This document shows, piece by piece, positions 44,265 to 53,645 of a DNA stretch of 64,000 nt. The stretch spans positions 186,001 through 250,000 of the forward strand of contig NZ_JACHNU010000004.1 of NCBI RefSeq assembly GCF_014199525.1. Direction: 5' to 3'. Below the pieces are notes generated by a model. The model worked only from the letters and a program-made list of their open reading frames with translations. It was not told the DNA's origin and did no database searches. The first letter of the stretch is position 1, and each line of letters starts with the position of its first letter. Position numbers and translations under genes: made by a program. This stretch comes from Conexibacter arvalis. GTDB lineage: Bacteria; Actinomycetota; Thermoleophilia; Solirubrobacterales; Solirubrobacteraceae.

Positions 44265-45260
44265 ATGATCCTCCGCTACGAGCGGATCGGCACGCTGCTG
44301 CCGCCACCGAGCGATCCCGACCCCGACGGCGCCGCCGCCGTCCAGGAGCTGATGGGCGGCAGATACGGCGAGATGTCGACGTTCATGAACTACACGTTCC
44401 AGTCGTTCAACTACCGCAACAAGCAGGGCACGCGGCCGTTCTACGACCTGATCGCGAACATCTCCGCCGAGGAGTTCGGCCACATCGAGCTCGTCGCGAT
44501 GACGATCAACACGATGCTGACCGGCGCCTCGCCGACGACCGACGCCCATCTCGGCAACGGCAGCGGCCCCGGCGACCCGCTGAGACAGAACAAGGGCGCG
44601 CGCAACTCCCAGCACTACCTCTTCGGCGGCCAGGGCGCGCTGCCGGCCGACTCGATGGGCAGACCGTGGACCGGCGACAACGTCTTCTCCTCCGGCGACC
44701 TGATCGAGGACCTGACGCACAACTTCTTCCTCGAGACCGGAGCGCGCAGCGGCAAGCTGCGCGTCTACGAGATGGTCGACCACCCGGCGGCGCGGGCGCT
44801 GACCGGCTACCTGCTCGTGCGCGGCGGCGTCCACCAGGTCGCCTATGCCCGCGCGCTCGAGCGGCTGACCGGCGCCGACCTCTCGAAGCTGTTCCCGACG
44901 CCGCGGATCCCGACCGAGAAGATCCCCGAGTGCAGACCGCACCTCGATCGCAGATCGCACGTGACGCTCTACCGCTTCTCGCCGAGCGACTACACCGAGA
45001 TCGCGGCGGTCTTCAACGGACCCCACCCGGAGACCGGCGAGGAGCTGGTCGTCGCCGACGGGCCGCCCGAGGGCGAGCTGCCGCGCGACCTCCCCTCCCA
45101 GCCGGCCGTCTTCGCGCCCGACTACGCGCCCGAGGAGATCATGGAGATCGCCCAGAGACTGCGCAGACTGGCCGGGCTGCCCGCCAGACCGACCGCCGAG
45201 ATGGCCTCCTCCGACGACCGCGGCGCCGTCGCCAGAGCGGTCGACAAGATCACGCCGTAG
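44265..45260 (+). CDS. Manganese catalase
   Basis: 331-residue non-haem catalase that disproportionates hydrogen peroxide at a dimanganese site. Metal-ligand regions are visible: [18 protein letters not shown] (Glu), [16 protein letters not shown] (EExxH), [17 protein letters not shown] (Glu), and [11 protein letters not shown] (His). GAAGGAG lies about 7 nt before the ATG. Arginines are largely AGA. Length and motif order are normal. Confidence 0.95.
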   Translation: MILRYERIGTLLPPPSDPDPDGAAAVQELMGGRYGEMSTFMNYTFQSFNYRNKQGTRPFYDLIANISAEEFGHIELVAMTINTMLTGASPTTDAHLGNGSGPGDPLRQNKGARNSQHYLFGGQGALPADSMGRPWTGDNVFSSGDLIEDLTHNFFLETGARSGKLRVYEMVDHPAARALTGYLLVRGGVHQVAYARALERLTGADLSKLFPTPRIPTEKIPECRPHLDRRSHVTLYRFSPSDYTEIAAVFNGPHPETGEELVVADGPPEGELPRDLPSQPAVFAPDYAPEEIMEIAQRLRRLAGLPARPTAEMASSDDRGAVARAVDKITP

Positions 45261-45323
45261 CCCCGCCGCGCCGGGCCCGCCCCCGCGCGGCGGGGCCGGC
45301 CCCGGCCGCGCTAGGTTCGAGCG

Positions 45324-46394
45324 ATGCCGCGCACCGCCGCATGGCTCGCGCTCGGCGCGGTCACCGTCCTGGCGGCGGTCGCGCTCGACCGCGCCGGACT
45401 GCCCTCCGCGACGCTGTTCGCCGCGCTGGTCGTCGGCCTGCTCGTCGCGCTGCGCCGCCCCGGCCGGCTGGCGGTCGGCGCGGCTCCGTTCGCCGTCGCG
45501 CAGGCGGTGACCGGCGTCACGCTCGGCTGCTACCTGCAGTCGGAGTCGCTGTCGGCGCTCGCGGACGTCTGGCTGCCGGTCGCGCTCGTGAGCGCCGCGA
45601 CGCTGCTGCTGAGCCTGCTCGCCGGCCACGTGATGGCGCGCGTCACCGAGGTCGACGAGCCGACCGCCGCGCTCGGGATGGTCGCCGGCGGCGCCTCCGG
45701 GATCGTCACGATGGCGCGCGACCTCGGCGCCGACGACCGCATCGTCGCGTTCATGCAGTACGCGCGCGTGCTGCTGATCGTGCTCGCGACGCCGCTGCTG
45801 GTCGCGATCTTCTTCCCCGGCGCCCACGGCGAGGCGCCGGCCGTCGTCGGGAACGGCCCCTTCCTCGGCTCCGCCGGCGACTGGGCGGCGACGGCCGCCG
45901 TCGCCGCCGTCGGCGCGCTCGCCGGCCGTCTCGCGCGGATGCCGGCCGGCGTGCTGCTCGGCCCGCTGCTGGTCGCCGCCGGGCTGACGCTCGCGCTCCC
46001 CGACGGCAGCCTCGCGGTGCCGCCGCTGCTGCGCGAGGCCGGCTTCGCGGTGATCGGCCTGCAGGTCGGCCTCGGCTTCACGGTCGCGACCGTCCGCCAG
46101 CTCGGGCGGCTGCTGCTGCCGGTCGTGCTGTCGGTCGTCGCGCTCGTCGCGGCCTGCTTCGCGCTCGCCGTCGTCCTGCACGCGACCAGCCACGCCTCGC
46201 TGCTCGACGCCTACCTCGCGACGACCCCCGGCGGCCTCTACGCGGTGCTCGCCGCCGCCGTCGGCACCGGCGCCGACACGACCTTCGTCGTCGCGGTCCA
46301 GAGCCTGCGGCTGCTCGTGATGGTCCTGCTCGCCCCGTACGCGGTGCGGCTGCTGCTGCACGCGCGTGCGCGTCGAAGCGTCAGGCTGCCGTAG
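45324..46394 (+). CDS. AbrB-family duplicated membrane protein (putative transporter/regulator)
   Basis: 356 residues, about ten TM helices arranged as two similar halves. Both carry the internal repeat signature: GVTLGCYL with GGASGIVTMARDLGADDRIVAFMQYARVL in the first, GLQVGLGFT with TTPGGLYAVLAAAVG in the second. This is the family labelled AbrB duplication or (misleadingly) ammonia monooxygenase. Function is poorly known. TAGGTT (45312-45317) ends 6 nt before the ATG: leaderless. Confidence 0.87.
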   Translation: MPRTAAWLALGAVTVLAAVALDRAGLPSATLFAALVVGLLVALRRPGRLAVGAAPFAVAQAVTGVTLGCYLQSESLSALADVWLPVALVSAATLLLSLLAGHVMARVTEVDEPTAALGMVAGGASGIVTMARDLGADDRIVAFMQYARVLLIVLATPLLVAIFFPGAHGEAPAVVGNGPFLGSAGDWAATAAVAAVGALAGRLARMPAGVLLGPLLVAAGLTLALPDGSLAVPPLLREAGFAVIGLQVGLGFTVATVRQLGRLLLPVVLSVVALVAACFALAVVLHATSHASLLDAYLATTPGGLYAVLAAAVGTGADTTFVVAVQSLRLLVMVLLAPYAVRLLLHARARRSVRLP

Positions 46395-46412
46395 CCGTGG
46401 AAGGATGAGCGC

Positions 46413-47456
<1,044 letters not shown>

Positions 47457-47512
47457 GGGGGCGCTCCGGGGCGCGCGCGGGGACGCGCCGACCGTGCTCG
47501 CGCCGATGCCGC

Positions 47513-47518
47513 TAGAGT
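47513..47518 (+). promoter_or_regulatory. -10 element of the candidate non-coding RNA
   Basis: TAGAGT is identical to the -10 before the FIST gene (30371-30376). No start codon with coding support follows, implying transcription of an RNA from about 47525. No convincing -35 is seen. Confidence 0.45.
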
Positions 47519-47730
47519 GGTTCCTCCGGCGGATCGCCCACTCGGCCGGGGCCTCCTTGGAGGCCCGTCCGGGTCGCGCCGACGGTCCTCGTGGCCGGCG
47601 GTCCAGCGCCCGGAGGTCGGGAGTGTCCAGTTGCCCAGGCAATCGACACAAGTCCTGGGACGTTTGTAGTGAGTGGTGATCTCTGACCGGGGGCAACCGG
47701 CCGGGCGCTGAGCCCGGCCGGCCCCTTTTA
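47519..47730 (+). ncRNA. Candidate structured non-coding RNA (~200 nt), class unassigned
   Basis: A 271-bp gap without coding signal is organised as promoter, folded RNA and terminator. A closing helix pairs CCTCCGG (47523-47529) with CCGGGGG (47687-47693), extended by GGTT/AACC if transcription starts early. A second helix pairs CCACTC (47538-47543) with GAGTGG (47671-47676). Inside are three local hairpins: GGGCCTC/GAGGCCC (47549-47566), TCCGGG/CCCGGA enclosing CGCCG/CGGCG (47568-47614), and GTGTC/GACAC enclosing TTGC/GCAA (47623-47649). A 10-bp GC stem followed by CCCCTTTT ends it. End-pairing and size recall 6S-type RNAs. I see no SRP, RNase P or tmRNA signature. The helices were found by eye. 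Confidence 0.55.
47697..47729 (+). terminator. Intrinsic terminator of the candidate RNA
   Basis: CCGGCCGGGC and GCCCGGCCGG form a perfect 10-bp stem around GCTGA, followed by CCCCTTTT. The convergent hydrolase stop codon (47728-47730) lies at its end. The T-run orients it for plus-strand transcripts. Confidence 0.75.
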
Positions 47731-48447
47731 ACGGGCGCGGGCGAGGGCGTCGAGCAGCGCCGCGGTCTCACGCGGGCGCGAGATCATCGGCCAGTGGCCG
47801 GCGTCGAGCGTCGCGTGCTCCCAGCCGGGCGTGTCGTCGCCGATCGGCGACGGGAAGGCCCGTCTGAGGCAGGTGACGTAGGTCCGCTCGACGCCGCCGG
47901 CGGCCTCGACGCCGTCGAGCGGCTCGCGGAAGGTCGCGAGCGGATGGCCGGGCGTCTCGGCGCGGATCCACTCGCGATCCGCGGCGGTCAGCTCGTGGCC
48001 GGCGTAGTAGGCGTCGAGCTGCTCGTCGGCGAACCACGGCACGCGGTCGGGGTCGCCGCCGGCGGCGACCGCGGCGAGGATCGCCTGCTCGAACTCGGGG
48101 CCGGCGGCGTCGAAGGCCGAGCGGCCGTCGACCGGGAGCGTCGCGTCGAGGTAGACCAGCCGCGCGATCCGCTCCGGCGCCGCGGCGGCGGCGCCGCTGA
48201 TCGCCAGGCCGGAGAAGGAGTGGCCGACGAGCACGACGTCGCGCAGGTCGTCGCGCTCGAGCAGGTCGACGAGGTCGGCGACGTGAGTCGAGAGGTCGGC
48301 GCGCGCCGCCGCGGCCGGCTCGTCGCGGCCGAGGCCGGTCAGCGTGACGGGGCGGACGTCGTGGCCGGCCTCCTGCAGCAGCGGGGTGGCGCGGGACCAG
48401 GCCCAGGCGCCGAGGCAGGCGCCGGGGACGAGCACGATCGTGGCCAT
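47728..48447 (-). CDS. Alpha/beta hydrolase
   Basis: 239 residues, alpha/beta hydrolase resembling salicylate/methyl-ester esterases and antibiotic-type hydrolases. The opening is ATIVLVPGACLGAWAW (oxyanion region). The nucleophile elbow is VLVGHSFSGLAI (Ser about 77-78), the acid is near TLPVDGR or later, and the His is in LDAGHWPMISRP (about 215). AAGGAG is about 8 nt before ATG 48447, chosen over an ATG 36 bp earlier. It is divergent from a WYL regulator, which probably controls it through the palindrome at 48507-48523. Confidence 0.88.
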   Translation of the reverse strand: MATIVLVPGACLGAWAWSRATPLLQEAGHDVRPVTLTGLGRDEPAAAARADLSTHVADLVDLLERDDLRDVVLVGHSFSGLAISGAAAAAPERIARLVYLDATLPVDGRSAFDAAGPEFEQAILAAVAAGGDPDRVPWFADEQLDAYYAGHELTAADREWIRAETPGHPLATFREPLDGVEAAGGVERTYVTCLRRAFPSPIGDDTPGWEHATLDAGHWPMISRPRETAALLDALARAR

Positions 48448-48506
48448 GGCGGAAGCTCCTTCGTCGGTGGTCGATGCGGGCATGGAGCGGAGGCTACGAC
48501 CGAATC

Positions 48507-48523
48507 AGGGCGCTTTCCGCCCT
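48507..48523. promoter_or_regulatory. Operator-like inverted repeat between hydrolase and WYL regulator
   Basis: AGGGCG-CTTTC-CGCCCT has perfect 6-bp arms. It lies between the minus-strand TAGCCT of the hydrolase (about 48492) and the regulator start (48547), as expected for control of both. Confidence 0.45.
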
Positions 48524-48546
48524 CATTTCGTGATTTCCTTGTCGGC

Positions 48547-49587
48547 ATGTCGCGACCGACCACACGGGTGCTGGAGCTGCTCGAGCTGCTGCAGGACCGC
48601 GGCCGCGTGAGCGGGCCGGAGCTGGCCGCGCGGCTCGGCGTCGACCTGCGCACCGTCCGCCGCTACGTCGCCAAGCTCGAGGAGCTCGGCCTCCCAGTCG
48701 ACGCCGACCGCGGCCGCAACGGCGGCTACCGGCTCGCGCCGGGCTGGAAGCTGCCGCCGCTGATGCTGAGCGACGACGAGGCGACGGCCGTCGTGCTCGG
48801 CCTGCTCGCCGCCCGCCGCGATGGGCTCGCAACCGCCGCTCCCGCCGTCGACGGCGCGCTGGAGAAGGTCCGCCGCGTGCTGCCGGCCGAGCTGCGCGAG
48901 CGGGTGCGGGCGTTGGAGGCGGCGCTCGGCTTCAGCCAGCGGCGCGGCGAACCGACGCCGCCCGCGATCCGCGACGAGCGCGCCGCTGCCCCGCCGCCCG
49001 CACGCACGCCCGCGCCCGCGCCGCCGGCTGGCGTGCCCGCGCCGCCCGCGACCGAGACCGTGCTCGCGCTCGCCGACGCGATCGCGCGCGAGCGGCGGGT
49101 CGAGATCGCCTACGCCGATCGTGCCGGCAGCCGCTCGACGCGGCAGCTCGATCCGTACGGGATCGTCTTCCACCACGGCCGCTGGTACCTCTCCGCCCAC
49201 GACCACGGGCGCGACGCGCTGCGGACGCTGCGGCTCGACCGGATCGCGAGCGTCCGACTGCTGCGCAGAGCGGCCCCGCCGCCGGCCGGCTTCGACCCGG
49301 TCGCCGCCGTCGCGCGGGCGCTCGCGCGCGTGCCGTGGAGATGGGAGGTCGAGGTCGTGCTCGACGCGTCGCTGGCCGAGCTGCGCGCGCAGCTGCCGCC
49401 GCACGCCGCCGAGCTGGAGCCGCGCGAGGACGGCGTCCTGCTGCGCGCCCGCGCCGAGCGGCTCGACGGGATGGCGCGCCTGCTCGCCGGCCTCGGCGCC
49501 CCGCTGCGCGTGATCGGCCCGCCCGAGCTGCGCGACGAGCTCGCGCGCCTCGCCGACCGGCTCGCCGCCGCGGCCGCGGCCGGCTGA
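48547..49587 (+). CDS. HTH-WYL family transcriptional regulator
   Basis: 346 residues. An N-terminal DeoR-like winged helix (RVLELLELLQDRGRVSGPEL, VDLRTVRRYVAKLEELGLPV) is followed by a Pro/Ala-rich linker (about 145-180) and a WYL domain (RVEIAYADRAGSRSTRQLDPYGIVFHHGRWYLSAHD) that in relatives binds nucleotides or DNA ends. A WCX-like C-terminal extension completes it. Divergence from the hydrolase gene suggests local control. The frame is open further upstream, but residues before 48547 are antisense shadow of the hydrolase gene. Confidence 0.9.
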   Translation: MSRPTTRVLELLELLQDRGRVSGPELAARLGVDLRTVRRYVAKLEELGLPVDADRGRNGGYRLAPGWKLPPLMLSDDEATAVVLGLLAARRDGLATAAPAVDGALEKVRRVLPAELRERVRALEAALGFSQRRGEPTPPAIRDERAAAPPPARTPAPAPPAGVPAPPATETVLALADAIARERRVEIAYADRAGSRSTRQLDPYGIVFHHGRWYLSAHDHGRDALRTLRLDRIASVRLLRRAAPPPAGFDPVAAVARALARVPWRWEVEVVLDASLAELRAQLPPHAAELEPREDGVLLRARAERLDGMARLLAGLGAPLRVIGPPELRDELARLADRLAAAAAAG

Positions 49588-49593
49588 GCCGCG
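49564..49593 (+). repeat. 30-bp direct repeat, copy 1 (covers the WYL gene stop)
   Basis: The 30 bases ending GGCTGAGCCGCG are identical at 49639-49668. Copy 1 includes the last codons and stop of the WYL gene. Confidence 0.75.
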
Positions 49594-49638
49594 CGGGCGC
49601 TCCACGACGACCGGCCGCCCGCCGTCGCCGTCGCCGCC

Positions 49639-49668
49639 GCCGCCGCGGCCGCGGCCGGCTGAGCCGCG
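49639..49668 (+). repeat. 30-bp direct repeat, copy 2
   Basis: Identical to 49564-49593, 75 bp downstream, in the short gap before the convergent methyltransferase. It looks like a duplicated gene end. Confidence 0.75.
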
Positions 49669-49678
49669 GCGCGCCCGC

Positions 49679-50278
49679 TCAGCCCTCCGGCGGCCGATCG
49701 GCGGCGAGCACCGCGAGGTCGCCGCGCCGCCAGGTGACGCGGGCGTCGGCGAGGCCGGCGGCGCGCAGCCAGCCGAGCTGCTCGGCGACCGTGCTCGGCA
49801 GGTCGTAGCCGGGCTCGAGCGGGATGCGGGCGTCGGCGGGATCGTCGGGCACGACGACGTCGGCGAGCGCGAACCGTCCGCCGGGCCGCAGCGCGCAGGC
49901 GACCCGGGCGAACAGGCCGGCCTTCCCGGGCCCGTCGAGGTGGTGGACGGCGAGCGCGCTGACGACGAGGTCGAAGCGGCCTGCCGGCAGCGGCTCCTCC
50001 AGCCTGCCCGGGAGCAGCGACGCCGGCCGCCCCAGCAGCGCCGAGCGGGCCGCCATCAGCATCGCCTCGCTGGCGTCGATGCCGACGAGGTGGGCCTCGG
50101 GGTGTGCGTCGAGCAGCCGCCGCGCCGTCTGTCCGGTGCCGGTTCCCAGCTCGAGCACCGACGCGACCTCGATCCCCTCGGTCGCGGCGACCAGCTCGGC
50201 CTGCAGCAGCGGATAGTCGGGGATCTCCGCCCGCATCAGCTCGTCGTACCCCTCCGGGTCCCACGTGTGCTCGCCCAT
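49679..50278 (-). CDS. Class I SAM-dependent methyltransferase
   Basis: 199 residues. Motif I VLELGTGTGQTARRLLDA (about 40-57), motif II HLVGIDASEAML, and the post-motif block FDLVVSALAVHHLDG (about 107-121), then GGRFALADVVVPDDP. The family includes ubiquinone/menaquinone-like and small-molecule methyltransferases. Substrate unknown. ATG 50278 has AGGAG at 7 nt. It is unrelated in sequence detail to the murT-linked enzyme. No pathway neighbours help. Confidence 0.87.
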   Translation of the reverse strand: MGEHTWDPEGYDELMRAEIPDYPLLQAELVAATEGIEVASVLELGTGTGQTARRLLDAHPEAHLVGIDASEAMLMAARSALLGRPASLLPGRLEEPLPAGRFDLVVSALAVHHLDGPGKAGLFARVACALRPGGRFALADVVVPDDPADARIPLEPGYDLPSTVAEQLGWLRAAGLADARVTWRRGDLAVLAADRPPEG

Positions 50279-50395
50279 CGCCCAGCTCCTACCCGCCGCC
50301 GGCCGTTTCGAGCGCGCGGGCAACCGGCTCGCACGTCGGCGCAGCCGCTCAGCCGCACGAGCCGACCACCGGCCGGCTCGCGCCGCGCCGCCCGC

Positions 50396-50659
50396 TCAGG
50401 CGAACGGCCGGTGGTGCGCCATCCGGTTGGTCACGAGCGCGATCAGCAGCAGCACGATGCCGACGGCCACGACGACGGCGCCGAGCGTGGCGACCATCGC
50501 GCCGACGCCGACCAGCCAGTCGCTCACGAGCGCGCCGAGCAGCGCGATCAGCCCGCCGACCCCGGCGATCGCCAGGCCGACGAGCACGATCCCGCCGCCC
50601 GAGTCACGGAAGCTGCGGGTGCTGCGCTCCAGCTGCGGATCTTCGGGCTCTTGCGCCAT
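50396..50659 (-). CDS. Small two-TM membrane protein
   Basis: 87 residues: hydrophilic N-terminus (about 1-22), two hydrophobic helices (GIVLVGLAIAGVGGLIALLGAL and VGAMVATLGAVVVAVGIVLLL) and a short basic tail. Not recognised. Coding is supported by the clean membrane-protein pattern and the ATG at 50659. Confidence 0.6.
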   Translation of the reverse strand: MAQEPEDPQLERSTRSFRDSGGGIVLVGLAIAGVGGLIALLGALVSDWLVGVGAMVATLGAVVVAVGIVLLLIALVTNRMAHHRPFA

Positions 50660-50762
50660 GTCGGCCCTCTTCCCGCGCCCCGCCGCGGCAAACCGGCCGC
50701 GGCAGCGCGCGAACCGGCGCCCGCGGTGACTCGAAGGAAATCCAAAACCACTTTTCTGTGTG

Positions 50763-50768
50763 TTAGGT
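50763..50768 (+). promoter_or_regulatory. Promoter of the secreted protein gene
   Basis: TTAGGT is a likely -10 in a locally AT-rich stretch (50739-50768), 110 nt before the ATG, implying a ~100-nt leader. Confidence 0.4.
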
Positions 50769-50782
50769 TGGGCCTCCTGCAG

Positions 50783-50811
50783 GAACCGCCGGCTCGGGGA
50801 GCCGACGGTTC
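50783..50811 (+). promoter_or_regulatory. 5'-leader hairpin of the secreted protein gene
   Basis: GAACCGCCGGCTC and GAGCCGACGGTTC pair over 13 bp with one mismatch and a GGG loop, between the promoter and the ribosome site. I recognise no known riboswitch. It may stabilise the message. Confidence 0.4.
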
Positions 50812-50877
50812 ACGGCGCGCCGGCACGAGCCATGAGCCCACGCGGCCCGAGAGGCCGATCCAAACAGAGGAGGTTCC

Positions 50878-51462
50878 ATGCTGCGCCTCGCGCGACTTGC
50901 ATTGCTGAGCACCGCGCTGCTCGCGCTGTCGGTGCTGTTCGCGTCGTCGGCACACGCGAGCAGAGGGTTGAGCGTCAGCCCGACCACGCTCACCGCCAGC
51001 GGCAGACTGACGATGAACGGCACCATAACGTGCACCGTCACGACCAACATAACGGCGAACAGATCGATAGCGAAGACCGCCGCCGCGACGATCGGGAGCG
51101 TCACGTCGGGAACGATCACCGGCTGCTCCGGTCTCGGGATCACCGGCGGGACCTTCGGCGTTCCGAGTCCATTCGCGTACAACTCGTTCACCGGGACGCT
51201 ACCGAACATAACGGGGCTCGGCGCGACCGCGTCGATCGTGAGCTTCACGCTCAGAGGGACGCTCCCGGGTGCGACCACATGCACCTACGCCGGCCCGGTC
51301 AACTGGCGGTTGATCTTCCTGCTGCTGCGGTGGGGGGAGATCACGTGGGAGATCGCCCAGGAGCTGCTGAGAATGGCCGGCAGCGACATACTGTGCCCCG
51401 CGAGACTCAGCATCGCGGGCACCCAGACGGTCGCGTCGCCTCCCACGGTCGCCCTAATATAG
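50878..51462 (+). CDS. Secreted protein of unknown function, Thr/Gly-rich, atypical codon use
   Basis: 194 residues. A signal peptide (LARLALLSTALLALSVLFASSAHA) is followed by a beta-rich, Thr/Gly/Ile-rich mature chain with cysteines in GTITCTVTTN, GTITGCSGLG, TTCTYAGP and SDILCP, probably two disulfides. Not recognised. An excellent ribosome site (AGGAGG, 4 nt spacing). Arginine is mostly AGA (6 of 10 by my count) and isoleucine ATA appears at least six times, including the last codon. Both are rare in most genes here. High expression, recent acquisition or a lineage-specific secreted family are alternatives. Confidence 0.75.
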   Translation: MLRLARLALLSTALLALSVLFASSAHASRGLSVSPTTLTASGRLTMNGTITCTVTTNITANRSIAKTAAATIGSVTSGTITGCSGLGITGGTFGVPSPFAYNSFTGTLPNITGLGATASIVSFTLRGTLPGATTCTYAGPVNWRLIFLLLRWGEITWEIAQELLRMAGSDILCPARLSIAGTQTVASPPTVALI

Positions 51463-51513
51463 GACGGTGAATTCACCCGCCGCCGGCGCGCCTGCGCCGG
51501 CGGCGGTCGCCGC

Positions 51514-51693
51514 TCACTGCGACGGCACGTCCGAGTGCTGGTCGGTGTCGCCGAGCGGGGTGTCGCTGTCGCCGGGCGCGCCGGGCAGCGTGTCCTTGTC
51601 GTCCTCGCCTCTGGCGCCGGGCTCGCCGCCCGGGATGCCGCTCGCCGGCTTGCCGGCTCCGGCTCTGTCGTCTCTGTCGTCGTCGCGGGTCAT
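51514..51693 (-). CDS. Small hydrophilic acidic protein
   Basis: 59 residues, no hydrophobic core, rich in Asp, Gly and Pro, probably disordered. The C-terminal DTPLGDTDQHSDV looks like a motif I have seen in short actinobacterial proteins of unknown function. The ATG at 51693 (TRDDDRDDRAGAG) is preferred to one 33 bp upstream. Weak ribosome site. Coding is supported by the low-complexity but non-shadow composition and position in a gap. Confidence 0.5.
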   Translation of the reverse strand: MTRDDDRDDRAGAGKPASGIPGGEPGARGEDDKDTLPGAPGDSDTPLGDTDQHSDVPSQ

Positions 51694-51741
51694 GCCGATG
51701 GAGATACCCGCGACGCCGGGACGCACACGGTGGGCCGGACC

Positions 51742-53490
51742 TCAGCGTGCGAGCGTGAACTGGCCGACGAGCGCGTCGAGCTGCTCGGCGGTCTGCGCGA
51801 GCGCCTGCGCGGAAGAGGCGATCTGCTGTGTGGAAGCGGAGGTCTGCTCGGTCGAGGCGGAGACCTGCTCGCTGGAGGCCGACGACTCCTCCGCGACCGA
51901 CGCGACCTGCGTCATGCTCTCGCGCATCCGCAGCGCCGAGGCGGCGATCTGCTCGATCGCCGTCGCGATCTGGCCGACGCGGCCGTGCATGTCCTCGACC
52001 TCGCCGCCGATCCGCTCGAACGACGCGCGCGCCTGCTCGAAGGTCGCCGCGCCGGCCTCGGTCTCGCGCGAGCCGAGCTCTACCACCTCGACGGCCCGGC
52101 CGGTCTCGCGCTGGATCTCCTCGATCAGCCCGCCGATCGACGAGGCCGCCCGCTGCGACTCCTCCGCCAGCTTGCGGACCTCCTCGGCGACGACGGCGAA
52201 GCCGCGGCCCTGCTCGCCGGCGCGCGCCGCCTCGATCGCCGCGTTCAACGCCAGCAGGTTGGTCTGCTCCGCGATCCCGGTGATCGTCGCGACGATCCCG
52301 CCGATCTGGCCGGACTTCTCGCCGAGCGCGCGGATCGTGCTGGTCGCCTCGTCGGTCGAGGCGCGCACGGCGAGCATCGCGTCGGTCGCGCGTCTGACGG
52401 CGGCGGCGCCCTCGTCGGCGACCGCGCGCGCCTGCTCGGCGGCGGTCGCGGTCTCCTGCGCGTGGCCGGTGCTGACCTCCGAGGCGGCGGCGACCTCCTC
52501 GGTCATCTGGCGCGCCTCGGCGACCGAGCGGACCTGGCGCTCGGCGCCCTGCGCGACGTCGCCGATCGTCTGCGCGATCTCGCCGACGGCGCGGCCGGCC
52601 TCCTCCGAGGTCATCGCCATCTGCTGCGAGGCGGCGGAGACGCTGGAGGACTGCTGCGCGATCTCGCCGAGCATCGCCGTCAGTCTGCCGCGCATCTGGC
52701 CGTAGGCGGCGACCGACGCCTGCGCGCGCTCCAACATCCCGTCGAAGATCGTCGCCAGCCGGCCGCGCTCGCCGTCGCTCGGCGGCAGCGGCTCGGCGAC
52801 GGTCGATATGTCGACCGTCAGGTCGCCGGCGGCCATCGCGGTCATCCCGCGCTCCAGGTCGCTGAGGCAGTCGGCCTCGAGGCTCGCCAGCCGCTCGGTC
52901 AGCTGCTCCAGGCAGGAGCGGTCGCCGAGCGCGGCGCGCAGCTCCTCGCGCATCGCGTTGTACTCGGCGATCGAGGTGACGGTCTTGTCGAGGATCTCGT
53001 TGACGCCGACCTGGATCTCGCCGATCTCGTCGCTGGAGACCCTCGCGATCGGCCTCGTCGTCGACACCACCTCGACGGTGTTGTCGCCGCGCGCGATCGC
53101 GGCGAGGCCGGCGTTGAGGTCGGTGACGCAGTCGTCGCGCAGGTGGTGGAGCCGCGCCAGCACGCGCCGCACCCGCATCCGCAGCGCGAGCGTGATCCAC
53201 ACGCCGAGGCCGACGGCGAGCAGCACGCCGTAGGTGAGCGCGACCCACAGCAGCGTGCGCGAGGTCGACAGCGTCGACTCGAAGTCCTCCTGCAGCTCGG
53301 CGACGCGCGCCGCGCTGGCGGCGTCGAGGTCGGCGGCCGAAGCGGCCATGACGCGGTCGTGGCTGCCCTCCAGCGAGCTGAGGTTGGCGAACGAGACGAC
53401 GCCCATCACGACGACGAGCGCGACCATCAGGCCGAACGCGAGCGTCAGCTTGCGCCCGACGGTCCAGCGGATTCCAAGGAAGCCCTTCAC
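51742..53490 (-). CDS. Methyl-accepting chemotaxis protein 3 (short sensor)
   Basis: 582 residues. TM1 ([18 protein letters not shown]) and TM2 ([24 protein letters not shown]) are separated by only ~45 residues, so there is almost no extracellular sensor. The cytoplasmic part follows chemoreceptors 1 and 2: [24 protein letters not shown], second HAMP-like unit, then the [16 protein letters not shown] tip. GTG 53490 has AGGAGG about 8 nt upstream. ATG 53508 would place the ribosome site inside the gene. Its FliA-like promoter is at 53570-53596, divergent from PEP carboxylase. Confidence 0.9.
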   Translation of the reverse strand: MKGFLGIRWTVGRKLTLAFGLMVALVVVMGVVSFANLSSLEGSHDRVMAASAADLDAASAARVAELQEDFESTLSTSRTLLWVALTYGVLLAVGLGVWITLALRMRVRRVLARLHHLRDDCVTDLNAGLAAIARGDNTVEVVSTTRPIARVSSDEIGEIQVGVNEILDKTVTSIAEYNAMREELRAALGDRSCLEQLTERLASLEADCLSDLERGMTAMAAGDLTVDISTVAEPLPPSDGERGRLATIFDGMLERAQASVAAYGQMRGRLTAMLGEIAQQSSSVSAASQQMAMTSEEAGRAVGEIAQTIGDVAQGAERQVRSVAEARQMTEEVAAASEVSTGHAQETATAAEQARAVADEGAAAVRRATDAMLAVRASTDEATSTIRALGEKSGQIGGIVATITGIAEQTNLLALNAAIEAARAGEQGRGFAVVAEEVRKLAEESQRAASSIGGLIEEIQRETGRAVEVVELGSRETEAGAATFEQARASFERIGGEVEDMHGRVGQIATAIEQIAASALRMRESMTQVASVAEESSASSEQVSASTEQTSASTQQIASSAQALAQTAEQLDALVGQFTLAR

Positions 53491-53569
53491 CTCGACCGTC
53501 CTCCTCATCTGCGACACACCGGTTGCGACAGCCGCGCGCCGCCGTCGGCGATCGACTGAGTCGTTCCAT

Positions 53570-53596
53570 ATCTCGGCAGACGCGGGCGTACCTTGA
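53570..53596 (-). promoter_or_regulatory. Sigma-28 (FliA)-like promoter of chemoreceptor 3
   Basis: On the minus strand TCAA (53596-53593), 15 nt, then GCCGAGAT (53577-53570), about 80 nt before the GTG start. Closest of the three to the TAAA -35 consensus. Confidence 0.6.
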
Positions 53597-53631
53597 GCGC
53601 TGCGGCGCGCCATGCGACCACGTTCACGCAC

Positions 53632-53645
53632 GGAACAACTGTTCC
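53632..53645. promoter_or_regulatory. Operator-like palindrome upstream of PEP carboxylase
   Basis: GGAACAACTGTTCC has perfect 6-bp arms, 30 bp before the PEP carboxylase ATG and 36 bp from the chemoreceptor promoter on the other strand. Confidence 0.4.

Noticed and set aside
47461-47727. Short reading frames over the candidate RNA
   Set aside because: No ribosome sites, no recognisable protein pattern, and the region folds into helices ending at a terminator.
47519-47730. SRP RNA, RNase P RNA or tmRNA identity for the structured RNA
   Set aside because: The GGAAG-type SRP tip, RNase P core (GAGGAAAGTCC-like) and a tmRNA tag frame with CCA end were looked for and not seen.
50763-50877. Riboswitch in the leader of the secreted protein
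   Set aside because: Only a single simple hairpin is present. No known aptamer consensus was recognised.
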